A DNA stretch of 64,000 nt from JAWPMT01 sp965215825 (GCA_965215825.1 CBDCEM010000002.1:1674001-1738000), one strand, 5' to 3'; shown: positions 26,726-35,801, numbered from the stretch's first letter. Made by a program: numbers and translations. Notes: generated from the sequence alone by a model not told the origin.

Positions 26726-27790
26726 TTATTCGGTCACCTTCTCTTCCCAGAAATCGTCCAGATCTTTGGCGAAAACTCCCGACAAAGTGGCAACGTAGAC
26801 TTTTCCATTGAATATATCCACTGAAGTGATCTCATGGCCAAATAAGCCCTCGTTATCGAGTTCAGTAATCCGGATTTCATCATTTTCTAATTCAAAAAGG
26901 AATAATTGGCTGTTGTATACACCAATGGTTCGTCCTTCCAATACATCATAACTGATCAATTCCAATGGGCGATCTACCTCTCCAACCTCGGTCCAGGCAA
27001 GGCCATCCTCTGAGCGAAACAAGGTATTAAGGAAGACACCAAACCATTGATTATCTATTTGAAAAATATTGGATAGCGGAGTATCCGAAACTTCAATCAA
27101 TTGATTGCTTTCATCCACCAGGTAGGTTTTTCTGTCTGTGGTAATGAGAAAACCTTTCCCTATCGTGTAGATTGACCTTACAGAAAAGCCTGAATTGGAC
27201 ATGTTGATAGTGGACATTTCTTCAATCTCCATAAAGTCATTATTGAATGCTACCCGGACTTTCAATGCCCGAATACCGAACTGCCCTTCTTCCGTTTCAA
27301 AGTGATAAGTGATTAAGCATTCATTTTCATCGTTGACACCTATTGCCTCACTCAACCAAAACGAAGGAAATGCTGTGAAGCTGAATTCCGGATCTACTTC
27401 GTCTAAGTGGAGATATTGGCTTGCTCCCTGAAGTACGGGTTCCCGTGAACTCCCGATCCGGACGGTATTCAGATTGGCGGTAACAAAAAGTTCGTCAGTA
27501 ATTGGCATTCGGGCCAGCTGGTGATAGGCCAGATGTTGAATTGCGTGCTGGACATATTCTGTGGTGTCGTCCTGAAATAAGCCGATGGTAGAAAAGTGAT
27601 TTCGCCCCATGAAATGGATACGTTCTCCATCTGCATGTGTATTGGTTTGGAATTTTGTTTCGAAAAGGAATCGTTCATCCTCCTGCCATGAAACAGTGGA
27701 TTCAATCTTAGGTTCATCGATACCTAATTCGTCTTTACAGCCCAGGAAAACTAGAGAAATGATCAGTATGCAAAAGAATGAGCGAATCAT
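26726..27790 (-). CDS. Hypothetical lipoprotein, probably a beta-propeller
   Basis: I chose the ATG at 27790 (10 codons inside the longest frame) because it gives a lipoprotein signal, MIRSFFCILIISLVFLGC, with lipobox VFLGC. The mature part of about 335 residues is beta-rich with repeated short blade-like phrases (GLFQDDTTEYVQH, GIGKGF-type turns, DDGLAW-like SEDGLAWTEVG, KVYVATLSGVFAKDL). These recall photosynthesis-system-II-stability/BNR-type propellers. No catalytic motif was seen, and the function is unknown. Confidence 0.7.
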   Translation of the reverse strand: MIRSFFCILIISLVFLGCKDELGIDEPKIESTVSWQEDERFLFETKFQTNTHADGERIHFMGRNHFSTIGLFQDDTTEYVQHAIQHLAYHQLARMPITDELFVTANLNTVRIGSSREPVLQGASQYLHLDEVDPEFSFTAFPSFWLSEAIGVNDENECLITYHFETEEGQFGIRALKVRVAFNNDFMEIEEMSTINMSNSGFSVRSIYTIGKGFLITTDRKTYLVDESNQLIEVSDTPLSNIFQIDNQWFGVFLNTLFRSEDGLAWTEVGEVDRPLELISYDVLEGRTIGVYNSQLFLFELENDEIRITELDNEGLFGHEITSVDIFNGKVYVATLSGVFAKDLDDFWEEKVTE

Positions 27791-28044
27791 TTTGAGTTCT
27801 TTACGTTGAATTTGATACAAAGAACAACTACAAGTTCCGCGCCAGCATTGTAAAAAAGCCAGAAAATATCAAGAATGCTGTTTAAAGAGCAAAGAATCAA
27901 AAAGTCCTGCAGGTAGGAAGGGAATTCAGGAACCAGATTTATAGAAAGAATAAACTGAAGGCAGATTCTCACATCTAACTAATTGCCAGGTCCGGAATCT
28001 GCTTTCAGTGTATTCATATCGTACTTATGTAGATAAAGAACGAA

Positions 28045-29688
28045 TCAGATATTGTACATCTGCTCGTAGTAGTCTTTGGCCATTCGACGAGAGGCAAATT
28101 GAGGAACCACTCCATCGATGCCTTTGAAAACAAGTTCCTGCCAGGCTTTTTTATCTGTGTAGTAAGTTGGAATGACCTTATTTTCAAGGATGTCGTACAA
28201 GTTTTTCGCGTCCTGATCATCCTGAACCTCTACCGGCTCATTGTGATCAACTACAGGAAGTACAAAGCAATTTTCACCGTCTTTGGCAAATTCCGGGATC
28301 CACCCATCGAATGTAGAGAGGTTAACAGACCCATTCATAGCAGCAGTCATACCACTGGTTCCTGAAGCTTCTCGTGTCACCCTGGGGTTGTTCAACCAAA
28401 CATCCGATCCTGTTTTGAGTTTTCTGGAAAGCTCCATTTCATAGCCTACTAAAATCGCGGCGTTGTGCTGGTTCCTGGTGAATCGTACCAGTCTGTTGAA
28501 CGTCTCAATGGCGGAATAATCAAATGGATAGGGTTTTCCGGCCCAAATGATTTGAATCGGCCGCTCCGAATCATCCAGTAAATTCTGCAAGCGATCCAGG
28601 TCATAGAGTAACAAATCAGCGCGTTTATATCCCGCAAATCTTCTGGCCCAAACAATAGTAAGCACATCCTCGTCAAAGATCTTTCCCGTTTGATTGGCTA
28701 TTTCACGGAAGAGTTCGTGCTTCAATACCCGCTTTCGTTTCTGATAGGTCTTGGTATCTCCCTTCTCCCAGGTTTTTAAGATGGTTTCATCCTGCCAGAA
28801 GTATTGATTCTGAGCATTGGTGATTGGAATGATATCACTGATTCCGGAGAAGTCTTTCCACATGTCCTTGGATACTTCACCGTGGAGTTTTGATACTGCA
28901 TTGGAAACCTTGGATAACCTCAAGGCAGCAACCGTATAACTCAATAACCCATTATCAAGGGTAAGCTCATCCAATTCACTGGGAGACAACTCTCGTCCGA
29001 AAAAGCCCATTTGATTAAGGAAATTCCCATCACGCTCTTCGTTCCCTGCTTTCTCAGGTGTGTGTGTGGTAAACACGAAACTATCTGACTTCACTCCGCG
29101 ATCTTTCAGGTAGTAAAATGCCGGGAGACCATGACCCTCATTCAGGTGATAAATCTCAGATCCTCCCAGCGCTTCCACGACTTTTGCACCACCGATACCA
29201 AGGACAAGACTTTGGGAAATTCTTGTCAATTCATTGGCATCGTACAGCCGATCGGTAATGGTTCTGGACAAGTGATCATTTCCCTCCACATCTGTGGTAA
29301 GGAAATACATAGGGATGGTCCCGAAAATTTCTGGTTTCAGCACATAAGCTTTCACCATGACATGGGGGTTGCCCATGATCGTAATGCTTACGGTGATGCC
29401 CGTGTCTTCCAGGAAATTGTAGTGCTTTTCGGTGAACTTTACTTCCAAGGATTGATCACTACCTCGGGACTGGTCATAGTAGCCATACTTCCAGAGCATG
29501 CCGATACCGATCATGTTTTGCTTTTGCTCATAAGCACTTCGCATGTGAGAGCCGGCCAGGAACCCCAGACCACCCGAATAGGTTTTCAAGACCTGATCTA
29601 CCGCGAATTCCATGCTAAAATATGCGACGCGTTTGTTGTACTCAGGTTTTGGCTTATAGGGGTGATGCCATTTGCTATATATCGACAT
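28045..29688 (-). CDS. Short-form alpha-glucan phosphorylase homologue (GT35) lacking the PLP lysine
   Basis: The 547-residue product has the short GlgP layout: AYFSMEFAVDQVLKTYSGGLGFLAGSH (split for length) at the N-terminus, HLNEGHGLPAFYYL, TTHTPEKAGNEERDGN, WARRFAGYKRADLLL, and EASGTSGMTAAMNGSVN near the C-terminus. Family members cut alpha-1,4-glucans with phosphate using PLP bound to a Lys in the G-T-x-x-M-K motif. Here that position is Thr448 (codon ACT at 28345-28347, complement). Substrate-loop residues otherwise look conserved. It may be an inactive or differently acting relative, perhaps using a nucleotide sugar; that is inference. No glycogen genes lie nearby. Confidence 0.82.
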   Translation of the reverse strand: MSIYSKWHHPYKPKPEYNKRVAYFSMEFAVDQVLKTYSGGLGFLAGSHMRSAYEQKQNMIGIGMLWKYGYYDQSRGSDQSLEVKFTEKHYNFLEDTGITVSITIMGNPHVMVKAYVLKPEIFGTIPMYFLTTDVEGNDHLSRTITDRLYDANELTRISQSLVLGIGGAKVVEALGGSEIYHLNEGHGLPAFYYLKDRGVKSDSFVFTTHTPEKAGNEERDGNFLNQMGFFGRELSPSELDELTLDNGLLSYTVAALRLSKVSNAVSKLHGEVSKDMWKDFSGISDIIPITNAQNQYFWQDETILKTWEKGDTKTYQKRKRVLKHELFREIANQTGKIFDEDVLTIVWARRFAGYKRADLLLYDLDRLQNLLDDSERPIQIIWAGKPYPFDYSAIETFNRLVRFTRNQHNAAILVGYEMELSRKLKTGSDVWLNNPRVTREASGTSGMTAAMNGSVNLSTFDGWIPEFAKDGENCFVLPVVDHNEPVEVQDDQDAKNLYDILENKVIPTYYTDKKAWQELVFKGIDGVVPQFASRRMAKDYYEQMYNI

Positions 29689-29901
29689 TTGTTACTGCGT
29701 ATTTTTTTGAAGTGCTCGAAAATAGCGTAACTCATTTGTAAAATGGAGCCTCGAAAATTAAATTTTGAAAGGTCCTGAATTACAAACGTTTGCGGAAAAA
29801 ATGCCTTCGATTTCAAGATGAATTGGTTAGCAATTTTCCGTTTCCGGCCACAGAAATTGCCCCCGATGTTAGTAACTTTATTGATGGAAAATGATGTCAT
29901 G

Positions 29902-30408
29902 ATGACCACTACATTAACCATTAGATTGGCTCAGTCTGACGACTGGGAACGCATCAAACAAATTTACCTGGAAGGGATAGCTACTAAACTGGCGACATTC
30001 GAATCGGTCTGTAGTGTTCCCGACGCTGGCGCGACATGGTTCAATGGTAAAATAGAAAGTTCAGTTTTCATTGCAGTTGAGAATGATCAGGTGATGGGCT
30101 GGTCTGCTTTGAGTCCGGTTTCTGACCGATGCGTATATGGAGGAGTGGCGGAAGTTTCTGTTTATGTGGCTACATCTGCAGCTGGGAGAGGTATCGGTAA
30201 GATGCTGTTGGATCAATTAATTGATTTTGCAGAGGAGAACAATATTTGGACTCTTCAAGCGGGGATTTTTTCTGATAATCGAGCTAGTATCAGACTTCAT
30301 GAGAAAGGGAACTTCCGATTAGTTGGGACGCGAGAGAAATTGGGAAAATTGGATGGAGAGTGGAAAGATGTGGTTTTGATGGAACGAAGGTCAAGAACTA
30401 TTCTTTAA
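29902..30408 (+). CDS. GNAT-family N-acetyltransferase (phosphinothricin-acetyltransferase-like)
   Basis: The GNAT fold starts at TLTIRLAQSDDW, so I chose ATG 29902 although ATG 29899 and 29884 are also possible and the frame is open from 29818. The core carries GGVAEVSVYVATSAAGRGIGKMLLDQLIDFA, which holds the acetyl-CoA binding RGxGxG-like loop (split for length), then LQAGIFSDNRASIRLHEKGNF, typical of the phosphinothricin/methionine-sulfoximine acetyltransferase group. It probably N-acetylates a small amine or amino-acid analogue. It converges on the next gene with only 7 bases between the stops. Confidence 0.88.
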   Translation: MTTTLTIRLAQSDDWERIKQIYLEGIATKLATFESVCSVPDAGATWFNGKIESSVFIAVENDQVMGWSALSPVSDRCVYGGVAEVSVYVATSAAGRGIGKMLLDQLIDFAEENNIWTLQAGIFSDNRASIRLHEKGNFRLVGTREKLGKLDGEWKDVVLMERRSRTIL

Positions 30409-30415
30409 CCTCTGA

Positions 30416-30841
30416 TCAATTGTAATCTTTATACAACTCCCGCAACTTGTCAACGGAGCCTTCAATCAACTTTCTCAAAACTTTGTCATCTACCTGTGCG
30501 AGGGACTTGATGTACAGACAACCTTTACCTGTTTTGTATTTGCCAAGTCCGTCAAATAAATCTCCCAACGATTCTGCTCCAGGCATCAGGTACATGGTCA
30601 GGTTTTGTTTTCTGGGAGAGAATCCTGTCAAAAACCAGTTGCCTGTCCTGCCAGATTCGTATTTGTAATTGTAACTACCAAAACCAACTATCGTACCACC
30701 CCACATTTTAGGAGCTTCGCCTGTGACTTCCTGCATCATTTTGAGAATGGCATAGCAATCATCACGTTTAGATTCGTCCTCCACTGAGGCAAGGAATGTC
30801 TCTACATCTCCATCATTGGGCGCGGTTTTTAACTTGGCCAT
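30416..30841 (-). CDS. DUF1801 (YdhG-like) protein
   Basis: The 141-residue cytoplasmic protein has the DUF1801 signature: DVETFLASVEDESKRDDCYAI, KMWGGTIVGFGSYNYKY, GFSPRKQNLTMYL and KYKTGKGCLYIKSL. The fold is related to the frataxin/YdhG group and its function is unknown. Its start is 3 bases beyond the stop of ilvE, so it is the last gene of the minus-strand run that begins with the ABC ATPase. Confidence 0.9.
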   Translation of the reverse strand: MAKLKTAPNDGDVETFLASVEDESKRDDCYAILKMMQEVTGEAPKMWGGTIVGFGSYNYKYESGRTGNWFLTGFSPRKQNLTMYLMPGAESLGDLFDGLGKYKTGKGCLYIKSLAQVDDKVLRKLIEGSVDKLRELYKDYN

Positions 30842-30844
30842 GGC

Positions 30845-31912
30845 CTACTGAATTTCGTGGATCCAGCCGTGTTTATCTGCTTTGATACCAGCCTTGATAT
30901 CTGTGAGATCTTGCAGGAAGCCATGAGAGTATTTGCGGGTAGCAACATCCGGCAGTTCATAGTCTGTTCCTTCAAAACCAATGGTTTTGATTTGTGCTAC
31001 TGTAGCTGCTGTACCGGCACCGAAAGCTTCTTGCATGCTTCCGTTTTCAATACTTGAAATAACTTCACGTACCTTGATCGGTCGCTCTTCTACTTTCATG
31101 CCACGGTCACGGGCCAGTTGAAGGATGCTGTCTCTGGTGATTCCTTTAAGGATGGTATCTCCGGTTGGCGCAGTAACCAATGTATCATTGATCACAAACA
31201 TCAGATTCATCGTTCCGGATTCTTCCACGTATTCATGTGTTTTTGCATCGGTCCAGATAAGCTGATGATATCCTTCCTCCTGTGCAAGTTTTGCCGGATA
31301 TAGCGCAGCAGCGTAGTTACCACCAGTTTTTGCAAATCCTGTGCCACCAGCGGCGGCCCGGGTGAATTTCGTTTCTATTTTAACTCGTACGGGCTCAGAA
31401 TAGTAAGCTCCGACGGGTCCGGTAATGATCATGAAAGAATACGTGTCTGAAGGCCTGATTCCTACATAAGGATCCATTGCCAGCTGAAACGGTCGGATGT
31501 ACAATGATGTGTTAGGTGCGTTGGGTACCCATTGTTGATCGAGCTTCAATAACTCATTGAGGCCTTGCATAAAAAGCTCTTCAGGTACATGTGGCATGCA
31601 CATGCGTTCAGCGCTGGCGATCATCCTACGTGCATTGTCTTGTGGACGAAACAACTGTACCTTACCTGTGTCAGATCGGTGTGCTTTTAACCCTTCAAAA
31701 ATGGTAGACGCATAGTGAAGGGTAGTGTTTGCAGGGCTGATCTTCAAATCACCATAAGGAACAATCCGCAGGTCGCGCCAGTCTCCATTATAGTAGTCAG
31801 CCATGAACATATGATCACTGTATACTTTTCCAAAAGCAGGATTGACCAAATCTACCTCGTTGATACGTGAATTGTTGGTTTGATTAATTTGAATGTCCAG
31901 TGTGTCGATCAT
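30845..31912 (-). CDS. ilvE: Branched-chain amino acid aminotransferase
   Basis: This class-IV PLP aminotransferase makes or degrades leucine, isoleucine and valine with 2-oxoglutarate/glutamate. The 355-residue product shows LHYASTIFEGLKAH, RPQDNARRMIASAERMCMP, SLYIRPFQLAMD, the PLP lysine segment GFAKTGGNYAAALYPAKLA and VEESGTMNLMFV, all typical of the long BCAT type II. I preferred ATG 31912, which has aaaggag just upstream, over the ATG at 31927. It is 15 bases downstream of the PduO-type gene in the same run. Confidence 0.93.
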   Translation of the reverse strand: MIDTLDIQINQTNNSRINEVDLVNPAFGKVYSDHMFMADYYNGDWRDLRIVPYGDLKISPANTTLHYASTIFEGLKAHRSDTGKVQLFRPQDNARRMIASAERMCMPHVPEELFMQGLNELLKLDQQWVPNAPNTSLYIRPFQLAMDPYVGIRPSDTYSFMIITGPVGAYYSEPVRVKIETKFTRAAAGGTGFAKTGGNYAAALYPAKLAQEEGYHQLIWTDAKTHEYVEESGTMNLMFVINDTLVTAPTGDTILKGITRDSILQLARDRGMKVEERPIKVREVISSIENGSMQEAFGAGTAATVAQIKTIGFEGTDYELPDVATRKYSHGFLQDLTDIKAGIKADKHGWIHEIQ

Positions 31913-31927
31913 AGCTCCTTTGCACAT

Positions 31928-32485
31928 TTAAGTTCTTGGTACCCAGGGAATTTCCGGGGCGTCCAAATCTTTTCCCAGCTTGCGGGACATGACGAAGAAA
32001 TAGTCGGAAAGGCGATTTATGAATGGTAAAACCAACTCATCAATAGGCTCTTCCTGACTCAATTTTTCAATACTTCGCTCAGCCCTGCGGCAAACTGTTC
32101 TGCAAATGTGGCATAAAGAGACGACTTGATGTCCACCCGGTAAAATGAAATTTTTCAAAGGTGGCAATTCCTCGGTGTATTTGTCGATCCATACTTCCAG
32201 CTGCGTGATCTCCGCAAGCGTAATTCCTGGTAATTCGAAACCCGAAAAATCAGCTTCGGTTGCAAGCAAGGATCCGATGGAGAACAGATGTTCCTGAACC
32301 CAATAAAATTGATTACCAATTCTGGCTTCGACTTCTTTGTGATCACGCAGATAACCTATGAACGAATTAAGTTCATCCACATTACCGTATGCATCGATGC
32401 GTAGATTAGATTTAGCTACTTTTTTACCACCTAGAAGAGAGGTTTTACCACCATCACCGGTTTTAGTATAGATTTTTGAACTCAT
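31928..32485 (-). CDS. PduO-type ATP:cob(I)alamin adenosyltransferase
   Basis: The enzyme transfers the adenosyl group of ATP to cob(I)alamin to form adenosylcobalamin. The 185-residue product has the N-terminal ATP-binding motif KIYTKTGDGGKTSLLGG, the RIDAYGNVDELNSFIG segment, and the C-terminal CRRAERS and FINRLSDYFFVMSRKLG helices with the conserved Arg and Asp/Asn residues of the active site. It overlaps the upstream ABC ATPase by 4 bases (ATGA type). No B12 riboswitch or cobalamin pathway gene was seen nearby. Confidence 0.95.
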   Translation of the reverse strand: MSSKIYTKTGDGGKTSLLGGKKVAKSNLRIDAYGNVDELNSFIGYLRDHKEVEARIGNQFYWVQEHLFSIGSLLATEADFSGFELPGITLAEITQLEVWIDKYTEELPPLKNFILPGGHQVVSLCHICRTVCRRAERSIEKLSQEEPIDELVLPFINRLSDYFFVMSRKLGKDLDAPEIPWVPRT

Positions 32486-33195
32486 GCAACCGGGACGGTT
32501 TGCCTCACATTTTCGTTGATCTTATCCGTTTCTACAAGCCCGTCTCTCAGCCGAACAATTCGGTGCGCATATTCTGCAATGTCTTCTTCGTGCGTTACCA
32601 TGATGATGGTATTACCTTTTTCATGCAATTCCCGGAACAGGTCCATGATGCTGTAAGAAGTCTTAGAGTCCAGGTTACCGGTAGGCTCATCTGCAAGGAT
32701 AATACTGGGGTCATTGACCAAAGCTCTGGCAATAGCCACACGCTGACGCTGCCCCCCTGAGAGTTCATTGGGTTTGTGACTGTAGCGATCACCTAAACCG
32801 ACACCTTCCAGTGCCATCATCGCTTTTTCTTCGCGATCAGATTTACTGAGCCCTGCATAGACCAGTGGAAGTGCTACATTTTCCAGGGAAGTAGCCCGTG
32901 GGAGCAGGTTAAATGTCTGGAAGACGAATCCAATTTCTTTGTTTCTAATTTCAGCCAACTCATTCTCCGTCAGGTCACTTACATCATGATTATTCAATAC
33001 ATAAGTTCCGGAGGTTGGTGTGTCCAGACAACCGATGATGTTCATGAGGGTGGATTTTCCCGAACCGGAAGGCCCCATGAAGGCAACGTATTCTCCTTTG
33101 TCGATATCGATAGAAATAGACTCCAGGGCATGGATAGTTTCACTGCCCATGACGTATCTGCGGGAGATTTCGGTTGTTTCTATTATTTTGCTCAT
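32482..33195 (-). CDS. ABC transporter ATP-binding protein (LolD/MacB type)
   Basis: The 237-residue ATPase has Walker A GPSGSGKST, Q-loop VFQTFNLLP, signature LSGGQRQRVAIARAL, Walker B IILADEPTGNLDS and H-loop THEEDIAEYAHR. The motif set and length fit the LolD/MacB/FtsE group, which works with FtsX-type permeases in lipoprotein or peptide export. No permease is adjacent, so its partner must be elsewhere. It is the first gene of a tightly packed run with PduO, IlvE and DUF1801 genes. Confidence 0.93.
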   Translation of the reverse strand: MSKIIETTEISRRYVMGSETIHALESISIDIDKGEYVAFMGPSGSGKSTLMNIIGCLDTPTSGTYVLNNHDVSDLTENELAEIRNKEIGFVFQTFNLLPRATSLENVALPLVYAGLSKSDREEKAMMALEGVGLGDRYSHKPNELSGGQRQRVAIARALVNDPSIILADEPTGNLDSKTSYSIMDLFRELHEKGNTIIMVTHEEDIAEYAHRIVRLRDGLVETDKINENVRQTVPVA

Positions 33196-33345
33196 GCTCA
33201 GAATCTGTGTGCGTTGGTGAAATCCGGGTTAAAACTAGTGAACTTTAAAGAATCCAAACCAGTTTGTCGGTTACACGGATAATTGCGCCTTTAGTTGGGT
33301 TTCTTTACAAAAAGAAACGTATTTCTGCGGTAGAAATTATAGATC

Positions 33346-33783
33346 ATGAAATTGATTTCAATCACCATATTTTCCTTATTGATTTGTATTTCGGAGGAAA
33401 TCTCTCTGGAAGGGTGGGAGCTGTTGAGTGATGTGGAAGTACAACGGGTCTATGATGATTTTTTGGAGCAAGAAGTAGAAAAGCCGAAATTCAGTGAAGC
33501 ATTGCTAGGTCGTGATAAAACTGAAATTGAGTTATTGGGATTCGTTATCCCTTTAAATGATGGAGAATCTTCGAATTATTTTGTCTTGTCGAGGTTCCCT
33601 TATCAGTCTTGTTTTTTCTGCGGAAATGCAGGACCCGAAACGGTCGTGGAAGTATACTCCAATGAGGATTTATCACTGAAAGATCAACAAGTCCGGGTAA
33701 AAGGAACGCTATATTTAAATGCGAATGATCCCTTACACTTGTACTATATCATGAAGGATTGTTCCGTAGAATTAGAGGATTAG
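33346..33783 (+). CDS. Small exported protein of the DUF3299-like group
   Basis: The 145-residue product has a weak signal peptide (MKLISITIFSLLICIS). The mature part carries GFVIPLNDGESSNYFVLSRF, the FPYQSCFFCGNAGPETVVEVY block with a CxxC pair, and a strand-rich C-terminus, as in the DUF3299 family whose function is unknown. It precedes the alkyltransferase-like gene with only 2 bases between stop and start. Confidence 0.7.
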   Translation: MKLISITIFSLLICISEEISLEGWELLSDVEVQRVYDDFLEQEVEKPKFSEALLGRDKTEIELLGFVIPLNDGESSNYFVLSRFPYQSCFFCGNAGPETVVEVYSNEDLSLKDQQVRVKGTLYLNANDPLHLYYIMKDCSVELED

Positions 33784-33785
33784 TA

Positions 33786-34130
33786 ATGAAAGAAAGAAAA
33801 CTTCCTGCAACTTTTTTTGATGATGTTTACGAGGTGGTCAAACTTGTACCAGAAGGTCGGGTAACGACTTACGGCGCTATTGCGGCCTATTTGGGTTTGA
33901 AATCCAGTGCGAGAATGGTGGGCTGGGCCATGAATCAAACTCCGAAAGGACAGGGAATTCCGGCTCATCGAGTTGTGAATCGTATTGGCTTATTGACTGG
34001 AAAACACTTTTTCACGGATCCCCTGGAAATGGAAACCACACTTCAGGCTGAGGGCATGGAAATAAAAGAGGACAAGATCCAGAATTTCAAAGCTGTTTTT
34101 TGGGATCCAATGAAAGAGCTTGAATTGTAA
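33786..34130 (+). CDS. Alkyltransferase-like protein (ATL, MGMT fold without the catalytic Cys)
   Basis: The ATG at 33786 gives 114 residues of the MGMT DNA-binding domain: VYEVVKLVPEGRVTTYGAIAAYLG with its helix-turn-helix (SARMVGWAMNQ, Arg finger). Where MGMT has PCHRV the sequence is IPAHRVV, so the alkyl-accepting Cys is replaced by Ala. ATLs bind O6-alkylguanine and hand it to nucleotide excision repair. The upstream in-frame ATG at 33759 lies inside the previous gene and is unlikely. Confidence 0.92.
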   Translation: MKERKLPATFFDDVYEVVKLVPEGRVTTYGAIAAYLGLKSSARMVGWAMNQTPKGQGIPAHRVVNRIGLLTGKHFFTDPLEMETTLQAEGMEIKEDKIQNFKAVFWDPMKELEL

Positions 34131-34185
34131 ATCAAGCCCCGGGAATGCACTTCCAGAAAGAGGAAACCCATAATTTTGCAATCCG

Positions 34186-34428
34186 ATGACATTTGAGGAT
34201 TACTTGAAAAGCAAAAAAGTCGACGCTACCAGATTCAAAAAGTCTGAACCCGCCCTGTATGAGGAGTGGCATTCGATTTTTGAACAGATGCACCCGGAGA
34301 GCTTCACAGCGCAAAAGTTGTTTTTGATCAACCCACTGCGGAGGAGGTTTCTTCTTAAGGAGGAAGAATCAAAGACGGAACGTAAACCTCAAATGAAACC
34401 TAAGATTTTACCTAAACCCAAAAAATAA
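34186..34428 (+). CDS. Small basic hypothetical protein
   Basis: The 80-residue product has an acidic/aromatic N-terminal half (FEDYLKSKKVDATRFKKSEP, LYEEWHSIFEQMHPESF) followed by FLINPLRRRF and a Lys/Pro-rich tail. Five bases separate it from kbl, so it is probably co-transcribed. The pattern recurs in Cytophagales, but I know no function; the tail could contact nucleic acid. Confidence 0.65.
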   Translation: MTFEDYLKSKKVDATRFKKSEPALYEEWHSIFEQMHPESFTAQKLFLINPLRRRFLLKEEESKTERKPQMKPKILPKPKK

Positions 34429-34433
34429 CCCCA

Positions 34434-35624
34434 ATGTACGATTCACTGAAACAAAAATTGGATCAGGAGATTGCAGACATCAAAGCTGCCGGATTATACA
34501 AAACCGAACGTGTGATTGCCTCACCGCAAGATGCAGTGATCAAGTTGCAGGATGGCCAGGAAGTAATCAATTTCTGTGCTAACAATTACCTTGGATTATC
34601 TTCCCACCCAAAGGTGATCGAAGCGGCAAAAGCAGCCATAGACAGTCATGGTTTCGGGATGTCATCCGTGCGCTTCATTTGTGGTACTCAAGACCTTCAC
34701 AAAACACTGGAAAAGAAGATCTCGGAATTTTTGGGAACTGAAGATACGATTCTTTATGCTGCAGCTTTTGATGCGAATGGAGGAGTGTTTGAGCCGCTTT
34801 TAGGCCCTGAAGATGCCATCATTTCCGATTCACTGAATCACGCATCAATTATTGATGGGGTCCGCTTGTGCAAAGCGCAAAGACTGAGATACCTTAACAA
34901 TGACATGAGCGACCTGGAAGCGAAGCTCAAAGAAGCTGCTTCTGCTAAAGTCAAAGTAATTGTAACGGATGGTGTGTTTTCTATGGATGGTACCATCGCA
35001 CAGTTAGATAAAATTTGCGAATTGGCGGAAAAATATGATGCCGTAGTGATGACTGATGAATGTCATAGTACGGGATTCATAGGCAAAACCGGACGTGGTG
35101 TGCATGAATACTGTGGTGTGATGGACAAAGTGGACATTATTACAGGAACTCTTGGAAAGGCTCTTGGTGGAGCAAGTGGTGGGTTCACTTCAGGTAAAAA
35201 AGAGATCATTGAGATCCTGAGACAGAGGTCCCGACCTTATTTGTTCTCCAATACCCTTGCACCATCGATAACGGGTGCGTCTATTGCTGTGTTGGATATG
35301 CTTTCAGAAACCACGGAGCTAAGAGATAAACTGGAGTCAAATACCAGATACTTCCGTGAGCAAATGACGAATGCAGGGTTTGATATCAAACCAGGAGACA
35401 GTGCTATCGTACCGATCATGCTTTATGATGCAGTGCTTTCACAGGAGATGGCTGCTAAACTACTTGATCGAGGAATCTACGTAATTGGCTTCTATTACCC
35501 GGTAGTACCCAAAGGGCAAGCACGTATCCGTGTTCAACTTTCTGCAGTACATGAGCGGGAGCATTTGGATAAGGCCATTGCTGCATTCACGGAAGTAGGC
35601 AAGGAATTGGGCGTATTGAAGTAA
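34434..35624 (+). CDS. kbl: Glycine C-acetyltransferase (2-amino-3-ketobutyrate CoA ligase)
   Basis: This PLP enzyme of the alpha-oxoamine synthase family cleaves 2-amino-3-ketobutyrate with CoA to glycine and acetyl-CoA in threonine breakdown. The 396-residue length fits. Visible features are FCANNYLGLSSHPKVIEAA, GFGMSSVRFICGTQDLHK, SLNHASIIDG, the Asp-His of VVMTDECHSTGF, and the PLP lysine in TGTLGKALGGASGG. No threonine dehydrogenase is adjacent. 8-Amino-7-oxononanoate synthase is less likely given the SSVRFICGTQ segment. Confidence 0.95.
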   Translation: MYDSLKQKLDQEIADIKAAGLYKTERVIASPQDAVIKLQDGQEVINFCANNYLGLSSHPKVIEAAKAAIDSHGFGMSSVRFICGTQDLHKTLEKKISEFLGTEDTILYAAAFDANGGVFEPLLGPEDAIISDSLNHASIIDGVRLCKAQRLRYLNNDMSDLEAKLKEAASAKVKVIVTDGVFSMDGTIAQLDKICELAEKYDAVVMTDECHSTGFIGKTGRGVHEYCGVMDKVDIITGTLGKALGGASGGFTSGKKEIIEILRQRSRPYLFSNTLAPSITGASIAVLDMLSETTELRDKLESNTRYFREQMTNAGFDIKPGDSAIVPIMLYDAVLSQEMAAKLLDRGIYVIGFYYPVVPKGQARIRVQLSAVHEREHLDKAIAAFTEVGKELGVLK

Positions 35625-35653
35625 TCCACATATCTGCTACAGGAGATTAAGGA

Positions 35654-35720
35654 TTGCCGCCTATGCAAGGCAAGCTGGTATTTTATTGACTTAAATTCCG
35701 ATGGTAGTCAATAAAATACC
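35654..35720. repeat. Perfect 15-bp inverted repeat between convergent genes
   Basis: The arm ggtattttattgact (35677-35691) is matched exactly by its complement at 35706-35720 around a 14-base loop. A smaller ttgcc/ggcaa hairpin lies at 35654-35672. The pair separates kbl from the convergent DUF4249 gene. It could act as a two-way terminator or be a remnant of a small mobile element; no clear T-tract follows. Confidence 0.5.
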
Positions 35721-35801
35721 AATATCTTTTCTACTGTCGTCATCAATAATTGAATCGACTTAATCAGCAGAAGAATTTCAGCGACTACCCGAGCTTGAGC
35801 C

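Noticed and set aside
28099..29730. Long antisense open frames within the phosphorylase gene and similar ones in the kinase, IlvE and GatC genes
   Set aside because: They mirror the codon pattern of the real gene on the other strand, have no family resemblance, and lack their own start context.
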